This document shows, piece by piece, positions 41,507-54,023 of a DNA stretch of 64,000 nt. How positions within the stretch are numbered: position 1 is the stretch's first letter; each line of letters begins with the position of its first letter. The translations under genes were made by a program, and so were the position numbers. The stretch lies in assembly GCA_028015205.1 (NCBI GenBank), contig CM051516.1, positions 39,260,230-39,324,229 on the forward strand. The letters run 5' to 3'. The notes beneath the pieces were generated by a model that saw only the letters and a list, made by a program, of their open reading frames with translations, had not been told where the DNA came from and did no database searches. Source of the DNA: Mytilisepta virgata. Lineage: Eukaryota; Mollusca; Bivalvia; Mytilida; Mytilidae.

Positions 41507-44500
41507 GTTACTTAGACTATTTATTTAACCCGATGAGTTACAAATCATTAATTGAAAAAGGAGTATTGTTAAAAATTATACCATGACAGACAAACCTATG
41601 AGTAACTTAAGAAAAATACAGATAAACAGCTTTAAATGTTCATATCATGTCCCGTCTTGTCGTCCAAGTCAAGTGTCATCTATAATGTTTTGCAGGGTTT
41701 TTAAAACAAGTACCAATGCCCACAATCACGTATAACATTCTGGACAGAACAACATGTGAAAACAAATAAAATAAATATTTTGGCTTTATATATAAACAAA
41801 GTCAAAGAAATAAACTGGTACAGCTCAAACATTCCTATTCACACAGTCACATTCTTAGAGTTAGAACATCAAAACCAAATATTATAGGTTCCATTGGCTG
41901 AGTGGTCTACTGTAGTATAAGTAGTTCTTTTGAATAATAATAATAACCAGCATGTTGACACTATGTTGCAAAAACTACAATTAATAAAACCATCAAAACC
42001 AATCAGTATGTTGCTCTGGCTGATCCAATATCCAGACAAAGGTTGCAATACAACTTTTTCGAGATTGATCGCTCTTTACCACGGAGGTAAAGAATGACGT
42101 ATCACGTGACGTTTTGTTAGGCATAGAAACAATAACAATATAGTAGCCCCCGTAAGTTTTGCGACAATTTCTGTCTCGGAGGGGTATATCATGCCATGAA
42201 TACAGAAAACTAAAACTCGCCAGACTTGCATTATCCTTCAAATTTTCCTTCACTCTCATAACCTGGAAAGCGCCATTCTCATGCCTAACAAAACATATTG
42301 ATGGCATATTTTTATAGAAAAAAGAATAGTGATTGTTTAATAACGTGTATGTACATTTTTTCCCTGAATTTACATTTTAAACTCATTAGCTATTCAGGGT
42401 TCCTCATAGGATTTTTTTCTTGGTGAGTCCTGGACTCATCACTTTTGAAATTTGTGAGTCCCACAAAGTTTTCATGAGTCCCAAATTATTTCTTTGAGTC
42501 CAGAATATATGACGTCACCACATACAGTGTGATGCTGTTGAATGTTCATGAGTTTTGTTCCCAAAATTTTGAATCATGTTGCTCCCAGTATATGCCTGAT
42601 CCTTGTTAAATATTTATCATTTATTCAAAGCAATTTACGACTTTTTCACCTAAATGTATTTTTTTCAAGTTGAAAATTTGTAAAATATGTTTTATCACCC
42701 AATCCCATTAAATAAATGTATAACAAGGTTAAAGAAAATTAACATTTTGAAATGGATTTCCCCCAAATTTCTGACTGAAACTTGAAAAAATTTAGATATT
42801 TTAATTCTTTAATGCAATCATGAAACACTGAAAATTAAAAGGGTCAAATAGAGAACGAATGTCAAAAATAACTACAATATTAATATAAACTGATAATTTT
42901 CAGTAATTATCCTCTTTCCTCATTGTTTGGCAGTTTTATTGTCCTAAAAACGTCATCCACACATTTAATTAAGACAACTACCTGGTTTATCACAGGTAAA
43001 TTTTCGTTACCGCCATTTACATTGTTTACAAAAGTTACTATCCTATTGGAAACGGACTGGACATGATAGGAATCCGCCTGCATACGTAGACGCATACAGG
43101 GACACATCTGAAGTTAATTTGCTGCGTCCAGAATAAAAAATACGCATACAGGATGTATCTAGATGCGTTGCAAGGTTCCCTGTTATTTTATTTAGAAATC
43201 AAAACTGCTAATTCCACCTCCAAAAAAGAAACAAAACTGTAATATGATTTATATCCCTATGTATAAAAAAAAAACATGTAGTTTGAACAATTTCATTTTT
43301 GAGAAGCCAAAAATAAATAAATTCGTGCAATCAATGCAGAGAAAAAGGTGGGTATTTGAGGGCTTTATGGATTTTAATCTGGGAACAATAGCAACTGAAA
43401 TCATGAAATTGTTCTTTGAATAATTTGTTAGAAAGTATCCAAACAAAGTAATTTTGTAGCCAAGCTAATGGACAGTCTTCACTCTTCCTGAATCTTACAC
43501 AGGTGGGTTAGGTTATTTCTTGCAGCCAATGTCCTGATGAAATCACACAGATTTTGTCTTTGAATACATTTGACTATGTCTGTATGACATAATATGCTTG
43601 CTAACTTACATGTAGATGAGGGGGGGGGGGGGGGGGGGGGGGGGGTGATACCAAACAATTTAATATCTTTACAAAAAATTACAGGAAACAAAGGATACGA
43701 TTTTTTTTTAAGAAAGAATTTAATCTGTTTTGCCATAAAGAGGTCAGTTGTTATGCCTGGTTTAACTCAAACACCTTGTATAATCGGGAACTACGTATGA
43801 CCCTTAACTCTTCAGTCATTTAAAATATCTGTCATTCAAACTGTTTCTGTTCTAGTTTAAGTGACAGAATTTCTAAAGATTTGAATTATTACACCCCTGC
43901 TTCCTTGTGGTCATGTGTGCATCTGTCCGTAACAAAATTTTTTGTCACACTTTTTTCTGCAACTACTACTCACAGCCGCCTGATATTTTGTCACAAGCCT
44001 ACTATAGGTACGCCATATCGTGCAGCACGTTTTTGGACGAAGGCATCATCAGCTTCCTGTTTGACGACTTCGTTCATTTTTCAACCTAATTGTGGTGGGG
44101 GTATCACTAGGGAGCAATGGCTCACATTACATCTTGTTATATGTGTATAAATTCATTCAAAACATACATTTTACAAAAAATAAGACCATTTCTATAATAT
44201 TAGATATTGATTTATTTTATTGAAAATTTGTTTTAATAAATATATTTGTTTATAATGTGTTTTACAGAGACAGGGGCTGTGTTTACATTTGGTAAAAGTA
44301 AATTTGCAGAAAACTTACCTAGTAAATTCTGGGTAAAAAACGACAAAGTATTACATGTGGCATGTGGAGATGAACACACAGCTATTGTAAATGGTAAGTC
44401 AAGGAATACTGTAATAAATATTCAGTAAATGATGTCTAGTTTGATGCACAAGATATGTATATTTCATCAAACTAAAACTCACCAGTAGTGCTAAACACTT

Positions 44501-46027
44501 AAAAATATTGAAAGCCAAAACTGTTTTAGGAATTAAGAAATTATTTATAATTTATTTTAAAGAAAAAGATGCAGTTCTTCATTTGTTATAAGCAGAAAGG
44601 TTTTAGATCTATATTGACGCAGATAACGGTTATCTTGCAGTGTTTGCATCATATATTACATCACACCACAAGTAAATAATATGGCCAATGAGGAAGGCTC
44701 TTGGTATTCCCTATAATTATCTTTGATAGAAATTTGCTTTCTAGTTTTTTTTTCATAGTTCTGTTGGTTTAACTGAAATTGTATGATGTCTGATTTCATT
44801 AATTGTTATTTTTGTAGACTTTAGTTTGTCTTCTGATATGTGTTTTTGGTCCCATTGAAATTTCTGTTAAATACATTTCTCATTCCATATTTGCTGGAAC
44901 ATCATCCCTTGACCTATATATTCCTTTCGATGGCACCTCAGGGAAGATTTGGAAGTCTGTCTATGGTATCAGTACAGATGTGAAGATATGAAAATCTGCA
45001 TTTATTGATTTTGTAGTTCAGTACTCTAATTGAGGTGTAAAAGCTTTGATTTAATCACAATTTAGGAAGCACCGGATGCTGAAAATGTGTGCAAAGTCAA
45101 TACTTACAATTCTGCGAACTATTAAAATGAAGCATTTAAGCCCTATAATCAAATTTATTAATCAAATTAGTAAATTACAGTTAAATGGAATATTTTGTAT
45201 ATTTTGTTTTGGTTTATTGTAGTGTGATAGACATTGTTGTGGAAAGCATGTATAATCATGTTTATTTAGTGTTATTGAGTATAAAGAGACCCACATGACT
45301 GTAGAGTCAATATCACAGATTTTCATAAATCATGTAATACATACATGTATATTGATATGTTATTACACATTTATTTTTAGAGACAGGAAGAGTTTTTACT
45401 TTCGGTGCTAATGATTGGGGACAGTTAGGATTGGATCATACAAAGCCAATTTATAAACCAACCTGTGTAAAAAGTAAGTTTATATTCAAAGACTGGTGAC
45501 TTTTATCACTTTATTATTCATAAACACAAAAATGATAACAGCAAAGGTCAACAATGACAAACCAATCAATCAACGTCCCCCAACAGACAGAACCCTAGTC
45601 AAAATATAACATAAAGAACACAAACATAAACTCAACTGGGAGTCAGGAAATTCTGACTTGGTAAAGACTGGTGACTTTTACCAGTTTGTTTTCCATAGAC
45701 TAGTTTATTGTTACCAGTTTATTATTCATGGGCTGGTTACTTTTACCATTTTATTATTTAAAGACACTGTAACTATTTACTAGTTTATTATTCATAGAAT
45801 CAGGACTTTTTACCCAAATATACAGTATAAGACAGATTTAATGGTATTTACTCAACATTTTATTGTAACTTTTTAATAAACTGTCTGTCCAAAATATAAA
45901 ATATTCCTTCTCATAATACAGTATGTACTCAATGCATAATTTTTTGTTGTTTTTTTTTTTGTAGAATTAAAACAAGAAAAAAGTTTTTTAGTTGCATGTG
46001 GAAGAGTCCATACGATAATTGCTACAG
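41476..46027 (+). CDS. RPGR: RPGR-like gene, exons 1-4 (5' part)
   Basis: Exons 41476-41506, 44268-44393, 45381-45473 and 45965-46027 join with every junction in phase 1. Product start: [10 protein letters not shown], then [68 protein letters not shown] and [20 protein letters not shown]. This matches, exon by exon, the start of the vertebrate retinitis pigmentosa GTPase regulator (RCC1-like propeller; human [15 protein letters not shown] and GDEHSAVV are close equivalents from memory). RPGR acts at the ciliary transition zone with RPGRIP1 and small GTPase partners. Only about the first one and a half propeller blades are encoded. I found no further RCC1 exons to 64 kb, so the rest lies beyond or the copy is partial. 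Confidence 0.88.
41590..43610. other. First part of RPGR intron 1
   Basis: About 2 kb without a supportable gene. The minus-strand open frame at 41993-42307 was considered and set aside. A CACGTG palindrome occurs near 42,106. The sequence after 42,395 holds several GAGTCC-containing blocks (GGTGAGTCCTGGACTC, TTGTGAGTCCCACAAAG) of unknown nature. Confidence 0.4.
43620..43645 (+). repeat. Run of 26 G residues
   Basis: Uninterrupted poly(G) in intron 1 of the RPGR-like gene, preceded by ACATGTAGATGAG. Similar C/G runs are at 3452-3473, 56028-56043, 28985-28998 and 61293-61307. The length here is likely to be variable or imprecise in the assembly. Confidence 0.9.
43880..44135 (+). mobile_element. 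Short dispersed element in RPGR intron 1
   Basis: Runs from ATTACACCCCTGCTTCCTTG to GTGGTGGGGGTATCACTAGG; the ends are roughly inverted (CACCCC / GGGGGT). I recall similar short blocks with such ends as abundant in bivalve genomes, but no transposase or clear target duplication is visible. The overlapping open frames here are not genes. Confidence 0.4.
44268..44393 (+). CDS. RPGR: RPGR-like exon 2
   Basis: Acceptor GTGTTTTACAG at 44257-44267, donor ATG|GTAAGT at 44394. Encodes the first RCC1 repeat: [19 protein letters not shown] and [12 protein letters not shown]. The 42-codon equivalent length and phase 1 ends match the vertebrate exon layout as I recall it. Confidence 0.9.
45381..45473 (+). 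CDS. RPGR: RPGR-like exon 3
   Basis: Acceptor TTATTTTTAG, donor AAAAA|GTAAGT. Encodes [20 protein letters not shown] with the invariant GQLGL of RCC1 repeats, then [10 protein letters not shown]. Confidence 0.9.
45965..46027 (+). CDS. RPGR: RPGR-like exon 4
   Basis: Acceptor is a T-run ending GTAG, donor CTACAG|GTGGGT. Encodes [20 protein letters not shown], the second ACG-x-x-HT strand of an RCC1 repeat. The next exon should begin with two bases completing a Gly or similar codon; none was recognised downstream. Confidence 0.88.
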
Positions 46028-46337
46028 GTGGGTCAAAGTTCAAAATCTGTAACAAAAGTAAATGTTTTCATTGTTCTGTTACAGTTGTCAGGTAATAATA
46101 TACAATGTAGTATGAAACTTAAGGAGCAGTTTGATTGTTCAGCCAACCAGTGGTGCCAAGTCATTACTCCGAAATCTCAAATTCACATTAAATATGTAGG
46201 AGGATAAATTAGTATAAACACGTTCCATTTGCAAAAGATCATCTTCCATATGATCATATGTGTCTTTTCACCGGTTAATAAATATTTATTTGTGAGGTAT
46301 CTTCAGTTTGTACAACAATAAAAGAAATAATCTTAAC

Positions 46338-47095
46338 GGAATTAATATTTTGTTGTTTTCGGGTATGAATTTGTCAAAATAGTGTTTGTGATTGGTAACG
46401 GAATTCTGTCACATGAAATCACATGAATTCTCCAACTTAAGAAATCATCAGAATTCTCTTTCTATAAAGTAACAGAATTCCGTTAAGAAATCGTCAGAAT
46501 TTCTTTAATTCCGTCAAGAAATCTTCAGAATGATTTTTACATATAAAGTAACAGAATTCCGTTAAGAAATCATCAGAATTTTCTTTAATTCCATTAAGAA
46601 ATCTTCAGAATGATTTTTCTATAAAGTAACAGAATTCCGTTAAGAAATCATCAGAATTCTCTTTCCATAAAATAACAGAATTCCGTTAAGAAATCATCAG
46701 AATTTTCTTTAATTCCGTTAAGAAATCTTCAGAATGATTTTTACATAAAGTAACAGAATTCCGTTAAGAAATCATCAGAATTTTCTTTAATTCCATTTAG
46801 AAATCTTCAGAATGATTTTTCTATAAAGTAACAGAATTCCGTTAAGAAATCATCAGAATTCTCTTTCCATAAAGTAACAGAATTCCGTTAAGAAATCATC
46901 AGAATTCTCTTTCCATAAAGAAACAGAATTCCGTTAAGAAATCATCAGAATTCTTTTTCTATAAAGTAACAGAATTCATTTACTATAAAGTAACAGAATT
47001 CCGCTAAGAAATCATCCGAATTCATTTACTATAAAGTAACAGAATTCTGGTAAGAAATCATCAGAATTCTCCCTGTTGAGAAATTATTAAAATAT
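46338..47095 (+). repeat. GAATTCCGTTAAGAAATCATC minisatellite
   Basis: Units of about 46 bp (AACAGAATTCCGTTAAGAAA, TCATCAGAATTCTCTTTCCA, TAAAGT) alternate with longer units of about 78 bp carrying an additional TTTAATTCCGTTAAGAAATC TTCAGAATGATTTTT segment. There are at least ten ACAGAATTCCG landmarks between 46472 and 47000. Decayed units continue to about 47,340. It lies 310 bp after the exon 4 donor, inside the presumed RPGR intron. Confidence 0.85.
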
Positions 47096-47340
47096 ATAGT
47101 ATTATCATAATTCTGTTAAGGAAACAACACAATTTTTCTATCTAGTACATTTGTAACTAAATTCTATTAAGAAATTATCAGAAGTTGTTTATACCCATCA
47201 AGAGAATTATCCTAAGAAGTCATCACAATAACGGAATTATTCACGGAATTTTGTTTGTGTGTGATAAGTTTTTCTTTCTGATAATAGAATTCAGTTAAGA
47301 GCTTCTATCTATTAAAGAAATCATTAGAACTTGTTGTTTC

Positions 47341-49425
47341 AAGTAAAAATGATAAGACAGCTGAGACATATATTTTAAAATTGTTTTTAATAATGTTGAA
47401 AATTAAATAACAAATGGGGTTGATAAACATAAGAATAAATACATCATTTATTTCGGGGAAAAAATCTTTTCAACAGATTTTATTTTTAAAAAAAACATAT
47501 TTACAAAAATAAAAAGAAAAAACACATTAATATTTTTTTCTACATTTTGATATCATCAAGCATAAAAATGATATTAATCATTAAAGATTGTTTACCGTTA
47601 ACACTTGACTCGTCTGATGGATAAAAATGAACAAATAGGGGACTGGATTTTTAGAATTCAGAAAATTCTAATTACTATTTAAATACATATGCATTTACAC
47701 AAGCACCTTGAGTAAGTCAAAATAAACTAATTAGTACACCACATCAATATGTCTATCAGTGTTCAGGCGAGCATACTTGTAGTCAGTATTTTATTTTATT
47801 TTATTTCGTTCATCAGATAAGAGCAATCAGTAACATTCATGCAAACATAGTTCCAAAAAGTACATTAAATACAAAAGCGGCATTGTATAAACCGGTATTT
47901 TATTACTCACTGAAGATATGGACCGAAAATCATTTTATGAAAACAGTCGGACCTTTTTTGCTAAAAGTTTCTTGTCATCTTAATTTTCCTTTTCAATTTG
48001 ATATAGATTTTATGAAATGGCAAAATACTAAGAAAAAAGAAAAAACTTAATAGTTAGATAAATGATACACACCTTTCTTATCATCTAAAGCTCAACATAA
48101 TGGCAAATATTACAATAAATTTCACATTTACACTGTATCTGTATCTGTGTAACACAACAAATTTCAATAGCATATGTCATACCTTAACGGTCCGAGAAAA
48201 TACTGATTTTACCATTAAATATTTCAGACAGTGACATATACATTCCGTCAGATAATTAATAATTTTATCTTTAAAATAATTCAGCTGGTTAACGATTCAT
48301 TAAGATAACATTGCCTTACGGTTTACTGCCATTAGTCAGCTGTTAATGATCTCGGGAATCGTAACCCGCTAATATCTATTCAAGTGCTTAACAATAAATT
48401 TCACACTGACAATAGTGACATCAAAAAAGGAAATTAAAAGACACATATATTTTACCAATGAATCTATGGTATATACTCCTGAGGTAGAGTTTTGTCTTGT
48501 GGGGCCAATCAGCGAACACAGCCAGATAACTAACAGATGTTTTCACAGTGGAATTACTCACTGTTTTGTAAAACATATAGCTACATATTTAATACCAGAG
48601 ATTTGTTCTTTAAACTGTCAATGCAAATTATCAAATTATATAGTGATGAGGAAACTGCGGTCCGCTTAGAGATAAAATTATAGAAAGTATTTAATCAAAT
48701 GATGATATAATCTAAGTACTTAACACCTTTTCACTCTTAAATGTGAAACATATTAGAAAAATCAAAAATTCCAAGCTACACGATTATATATACCAAATCC
48801 CCGGACCAAATCATATCTCTTCAATTCAATTAAAAGTTTTAGTTTTAGATCTTATTCTCTGAGGATAACCTTTGGTTTGAATATCCGAGTCGCTATTCGG
48901 ATTCATCGAATTGTCAGTGTACTTGCAAAGTTTCATCATTTGTACGGCATGACGTCTCCAGATCGCTCCTTCTGGAGTCCTTACAGCACATTAACGGTCA
49001 CGGGAAAGAGTCCCATATGGCAACCCAACCTGTGTATATCTTAGACGTAATAAGCATATAGATATACTTATGGTGGTGCCAAATGGAACTGTTGTCCGTT
49101 CCCGATCATTTATCATTACTTGCGGGTTTCCACTTTTCTTCTCCCCTGTAATTTCGCATAATTACTGTTTGTTGCTGGTCAACTCCTCTGAGTTTCTGCT
49201 TACTTGCAACGATTTATCAAATTGTTTATGATTCACACAAGGCACCGATCCTTTATTACCGACGTGGTTCCTGGAATTTTTATGTTGGGTACAAAATTTT
49301 TTTCCGCCTTTGTCGAAAATATTTTATTTTTTTGGGGGGAAACTGGAGACGCAAAATAAAATAATTTTTTAGCCCGAAATTGATACTTAAACTTAACAGT
49401 TACAAAATTGTAAAATTTGTGAAAA
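47341..49425. other. AT-rich non-coding stretch
   Basis: No exon with both splice sites recognised and no RCC1-type coding sequence. The open frame at 48415-48669 lacks a recognisable domain. Confidence 0.4.
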
Positions 49426-49429
49426 CTAA

Positions 49430-49620
49430 GGAGCATCTCCCTCGTGCAAAGCTCTGTCCTTAGAAGGTTTTGGCTGTACCCCTTTTTGTCATTTTAGGTT
49501 TTTGGGTTGTTATTCTGGTTTTCAACATTTTAGGCCTTGAGCTCAACTGATGAGTCGTAAATCGACGAAATTTGCACATCTTGTGCATCAAAATTGGTAT
49601 CGAAGAATTATAAATAAAAA
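49430..49620 (+). repeat. Dispersed repeat, copy A
   Basis: CTCTGTCCTTAGAAGGTTTTGG, TTTGGGTTGTTATTCTGG, CATTTTAGGCCTTGAGCTCA, ACTGATGAGTCGTAAATCGA and GCATCAAAATTGGTAT. The same order of blocks occurs at 63835-64000. The GATGAGT...CGACGAAA...GCATC pattern resembles a very abundant mussel repeat I recall (GATGAGT...GACGAAACGCGCGTCTGGCG). Confidence 0.6.
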
Positions 49621-52318
49621 TTGTGCCCCCCCCACCCACCAACAATAATAAAATGTTAGTGCCTAACCTTTGATATCAGGTTTGAGTAAGCTTTCATTTT
49701 TTTTCCACATTTAAAGCATAATAAAACAAGATTGATAGATCTCTAGCATCGTATTTCCGGTATTTCGGTTGACATGCCTCAATAAGATCGAACAATGGTG
49801 TCAATTCATTATTGTTACGAGAAACCTCGTGCATGATATTTTAAGCTACAGGTGTATATTCTACAACTGATTTAATACATTTTTATCAATAGTTTTATAT
49901 TCTACTTGTAATAGGGAGAGAAAAATTCAGTGATATGGGTTTGTAAATTTTGCCAGTAAAATTTTAAACAGGATAACAAGTTAATAAAAGTAAATGGGGT
50001 GACTGGCTATTTAACCTGAAAAGGGGGGATGAGGAATGTTATTTTTTTTCTAAAAATATTTTGATTAGAATTGGAGGAATCAAAATAATCTGGTCGGGGG
50101 AGATTGAAAAAAAAAAAAAACCATTCCTGGCATACTTCACGCAAAATATCAATTGTTTGTCTTGTAGTTGTGGATTTCATAACAAACAACTTTTGGAAAC
50201 TTTGATTGAGCATCGACGATAACTAAGAACATTGCTTTCATAAAAGTTCCAGCGAAATCTACCTGACTGTACGCCCTTCGAATTAATAAACATAAGGTGA
50301 ATAGCCAATACTTATTGTGTAATATTTAAAAAAAAAAATAAGTAAATACAATAAGGTTTGATAATTAGAATAAGATATATAATAAATTATTTCATAATAA
50401 TAATAAATAATTATACGTATCAAAAATAATATCACAACAAAGGGTTTCGCTAAACGCAGCATGATATCGGATAATGTATTAAACGAGTTAAAAGTCCTTG
50501 AATAACTTCACAATAAGCACCCCATAAAAACAAATTAAAGAACATTACAATAACTCTAGCTATCAGACAATACAGTGAACTATACAGGTACCTTTATTTC
50601 TACTAACCATGTAAAAATATTTTCCGTTCTTCATATACTGAGTCCGTATTTAAATATAGAAACATGTTTTTCAGGAGTCAAGTTAACTTCAAAATAGAAA
50701 AATCGAGACTTTAAAGAAATGTCTTTTGAAAATGTCTATTGAAAAATACGATCTAAATATTTCATTTCATATTTAATACACAAAGTATTCGACCTAACAA
50801 AATATTTTTACGGAAATCAGGTGAAAAAATGTTACAAAATAACGTATCCTGAAATATTGCTTCTTTTAAACTACATGTTGCCAGGATACTCTGAAAGCAC
50901 TGGATATACTCTCCGTAATAAGCACTTGAACATCCACTTTTGTCATTTGCAAACAACATTCTATTACTTTAAGATAATAATTGTAAAATTTACAGAAAAA
51001 ATCAGCAGCAGATTTGTTCCCTTCATGAATCTAAATTTGCCAAATGATTCCAAATATTCATTTTATCTCGTCAAAATTTGCAAAATGTCCTATCTATTAA
51101 TTCTATTAATCTTTCATACAATTATTTAGCTGAGAACAAGATCTATATCTTAAAAAGATCGGTTTGCGTTTACACTAGTTCAGGAGAGATCGATCGCGTT
51201 CGACCTTTATTGATCTTAATCTCGAAAATAATTTAACGAGGTTTTATAAAAATAGGAAAGTATGTCCTTAATGTCATCACATATCCGCTTAAACATTTCC
51301 TCCAGCAGAATACTCTGATTGGTCCAGTACACTCTCGTCACTCCATGCACAGTTCCATTAAAGCACCGTTTCCTCGTGCCTCCAAGATTCACCTCGCTCT
51401 CCATACACGATTTTACTCTGAAGTGATACACCTGTAGTTTAGGCGCCAAACATGCGCAGCAACATTATCATAATTAAAAATATCATACCGTACTTTTGTT
51501 TAGATCGAACGTGATCGATGAAGCGTTTACATTTAAGAAAAATCGATTCATAAAAGATCCATCTTTGAAAGTCTACCTCTAGTGGTAGGCTTTTTAAGAC
51601 CGATTAAAGATCGATCTTTTCCGTTTACACATAGCTGAGTTAAATCAGTGTTACATATCTTAAAACTTAAGTCTCGTAAGTATTTTTTGCATATATCAAA
51701 AGTATACACAAAATGCCTTGTGTTAAATTTTAGCACAAAATGTAAAATTGTTTTAAAAATCAGCAACGAAAACTGATCGGGCAGTGTGCTCTAAAACAGT
51801 TGTACAATAAAGTGAAATCATAACAGTTAGGCAATTAACTGTTTCTGTTATTACATCGCATTCCCTTAACCCAATTTATCTCGAAACATATAAAAGAAAA
51901 TGAAATATGTTGACTGAAAGCAGAAATCAAAATGAAATTAAAAAATTCGCCATTGGTATAAATATATACGTTTCCGGTAACATTGCTAAATAAATGTAAA
52001 CCGTTCTAATCCCTTTTATCATGAAAAACGTATAAAATGGAAGACGTCTGTTGACACACCACTACATGCACTCATGAAGATGAATTAATGGTACTATTTT
52101 GTACATTTTAGGAACCATTTGAAAAAATCAAAATCCGATTGAAAATAATTAAAACGATAAGTCGTGTGTCTGTAAGTTTATACGGATGCACCGTCCTCCT
52201 GCACATGTAATTCCCATATATTATTTATGGTGATAAATTGTTTCGAAAATTATTTTAAATATATGAAAGTTTCATAATATATCTTGGTTACATTAATTTT
52301 AGAATAATGAATCCATGT
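49621..52318. other. AT-rich non-coding stretch
   Basis: No supportable exon. Around 51170-51620 several GATCGATC-type palindromic words cluster (GAGATCGATCGCG, AAAGATCGATCTTTTC), and a minus-strand open frame (51216-51449) without known motifs lies between them, which may mark a dispersed element. I see nothing else. Confidence 0.4.
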
Positions 52319-53262
52319 ACTCAATTATGATTTTGACATAAGGACCGAAAAGCTAAAATTTAATCGAGCATGAAATGAAAGTTATGTGGACTTACATTTT
52401 ACTGATCTGTGTTGAACTAAAGAACATATCATCGATATATCATCAATAAAATCATCACATGTTTTTTGGGGGAAATAGATTAAAATGCAAAAACATAATC
52501 AAATTCATTCTACCATAAAATGTAGGTCATTTACGAATAGTGATTCAAATACAGAACTATATTGTACTGTATAATAAGATAACTGTTATTATGAAATATC
52601 ATTAATAAATTGCTATTTGTTCTTTAATAATACACATAAATTCAAAGATTACATAAAAGTCATTCGAGCATGAAATGTAGTCCATGGTGACTCAAATTTT
52701 TCCTACTTGTGTTATACTATATCAGGGAAATGCGGTTTTGAAATATCATCAATATCCTACCATGGGTTCTTTAAAAATATACCTAAATGCAAAAATCTTA
52801 ATAAAGTCACTACGTAAAATATAGGTCATTGTCATTCAAATATTGCTGACTTTTGTTGTATTATATAAGATGAATGCATAGGTCTAATATCATTGATATT
52901 TCTCAAGAGGTTTCAGAGAAATGGCCCTCAACACACAAACTTAAGCCTAGTCACTCATGCATGAAATGTGGGTCATACTGACCCAACTGTTGGAGAAATG
53001 CATTATATAATATTAAACAATTATTGTGGTGAAGTATCATTGATATAACACCATGGATTCCTAGGATATGAAACTAAAAACAAAACTTATCAGAGTCACT
53101 CATTCATTAAATGTAGGTCAAAATGACTCAAATGTTGTTCATCGGTGTTAATTTTCAGGGGGGTGATTTTAATGGTATAATATCATTGATATATCTCAAT
53201 CGGTTTCTGAGAATGGACCTAAACGCAAACGCTTAACCAAGCTAAAGAAATGACTTTTTTGT
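52319..53262 (+). repeat. Degenerate tandem array, period about 146 bp
   Basis: The landmark CATGAAATGTAGGTCAT (variants CATAAAATG, CATTAAATG) followed by TGACTCAAAT, then ATATCATTGATAT(A/C)TC, recurs at 52369, 52514, 52669, 52813, 52960 and 53105, giving periods of 145, 155, 144, 147 and 145 bp. About six units, old and diverged. No coding potential. Confidence 0.75.
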
Positions 53263-53870
53263 ACATCTAAAACGGTAAGAGTGTTAGAAATTGACGTGAG
53301 AAACGGATGTTAAATATTTTTTTAACTTTTTTAGCTAGGTACGTGATTTAAAACAAACTTCATAAAAATCAAATATATAAGAATAACACACAAATTATCA
53401 AAATTAAATTTATTGATACCAATTGGGCCTGTTTCCCAAAAATTACTCCCAAACCGTTTATCTTAATGGAGTGGGTTGGCATTGAAGGAGAAGGATATTT
53501 TCAATAGAATAAGAGTACGTGTAAATGGTTTAAACACAAACATAAATGTCTTCAAACGATGCGGACGACAAACTCATACCATTATACGAACGCATTTTTT
53601 TTTTTTTTTTTGCGGTCGTATAAAAATCAGACTTATATATATATATATATTCATGCTATAACATTGACCTTCTTAATAAATGGTCATTTATACGGCCAAA
53701 TTCTAACAATGTAACCTTAATCCATAATCTTTTAATCTGTTTCTTATACTCAGTGGTGAATTTCTGTTAATTGTGTGTTTGAATGATCCTGGTAGACAAT
53801 CAGTAATATTCATTGTCATTTTCTCTGTGCAGGGGTGGGAATGAATGTTGTTCCATTTTTCTGCATTACA
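53263..53870. other. Non-coding stretch with AT microsatellite
   Basis: Contains a 16-T run near 53597-53612 and a (TA)n tract at 53634-53650. No gene recognised; the 3' UTR of the minus-strand gene ends here. Confidence 0.5.
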
Positions 53871-53876
53871 TTTATT
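53871..53876 (-). terminator. Polyadenylation signal of the minus-strand gene
   Basis: AATAAA on the minus strand, 30 bases after the TGA at 53907-53909. The position supports the terminal exon called here. Confidence 0.6.
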
Positions 53877-53906
53877 TCAACAGTGTCATTGCTGCATTGC
53901 ACCACT

Positions 53907-54023
53907 TCACCCAAAATAGCTATAGTGTCCGATAGCTGACAAACAATATTTTCTTCTGTCGTATATATCGTCTTCTGTCCGCATGAGTTCCTCTCGTAGC
54001 ACCAGGTGTTGCGTCGTAAATAC
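53907..54023 (-). CDS. Terminal exon of the minus-strand gene
   Basis: Acceptor ACATTTCACAG|GTATTT. Chosen frame gives 38 codons and TGA at 53909-53907. A longer alternative frame (to 53816, RYLRRNTWCYERNS...) is open but does not join in phase to the preceding exon and looks less protein-like, so it was rejected. Confidence 0.6.
   Translation of the reverse strand, partial: VFTTQHLVLREELMRTEDDIYDRRKYCLSAIGHYSYFG

Noticed and set aside
41993..42307. Minus-strand 104-codon frame containing SWHDIPL, considered as a pyrophosphatase exon
   Set aside because: Only the HDIPL word resembles family I pyrophosphatases. Residues before and after do not fit and no splice donor follows the motif.
43881..44150. 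89-codon and 60-codon plus frames before RPGR exon 2
   Set aside because: They lie in a short dispersed element; no homology to RPGR and no phase-compatible splice sites.
51216..51449. Minus-strand 77-codon frame MAPKLQVYHFRVKS...
   Set aside because: No motif, no convincing splice sites, and flanked by GATCGATC palindromic words suggesting a dispersed repeat.
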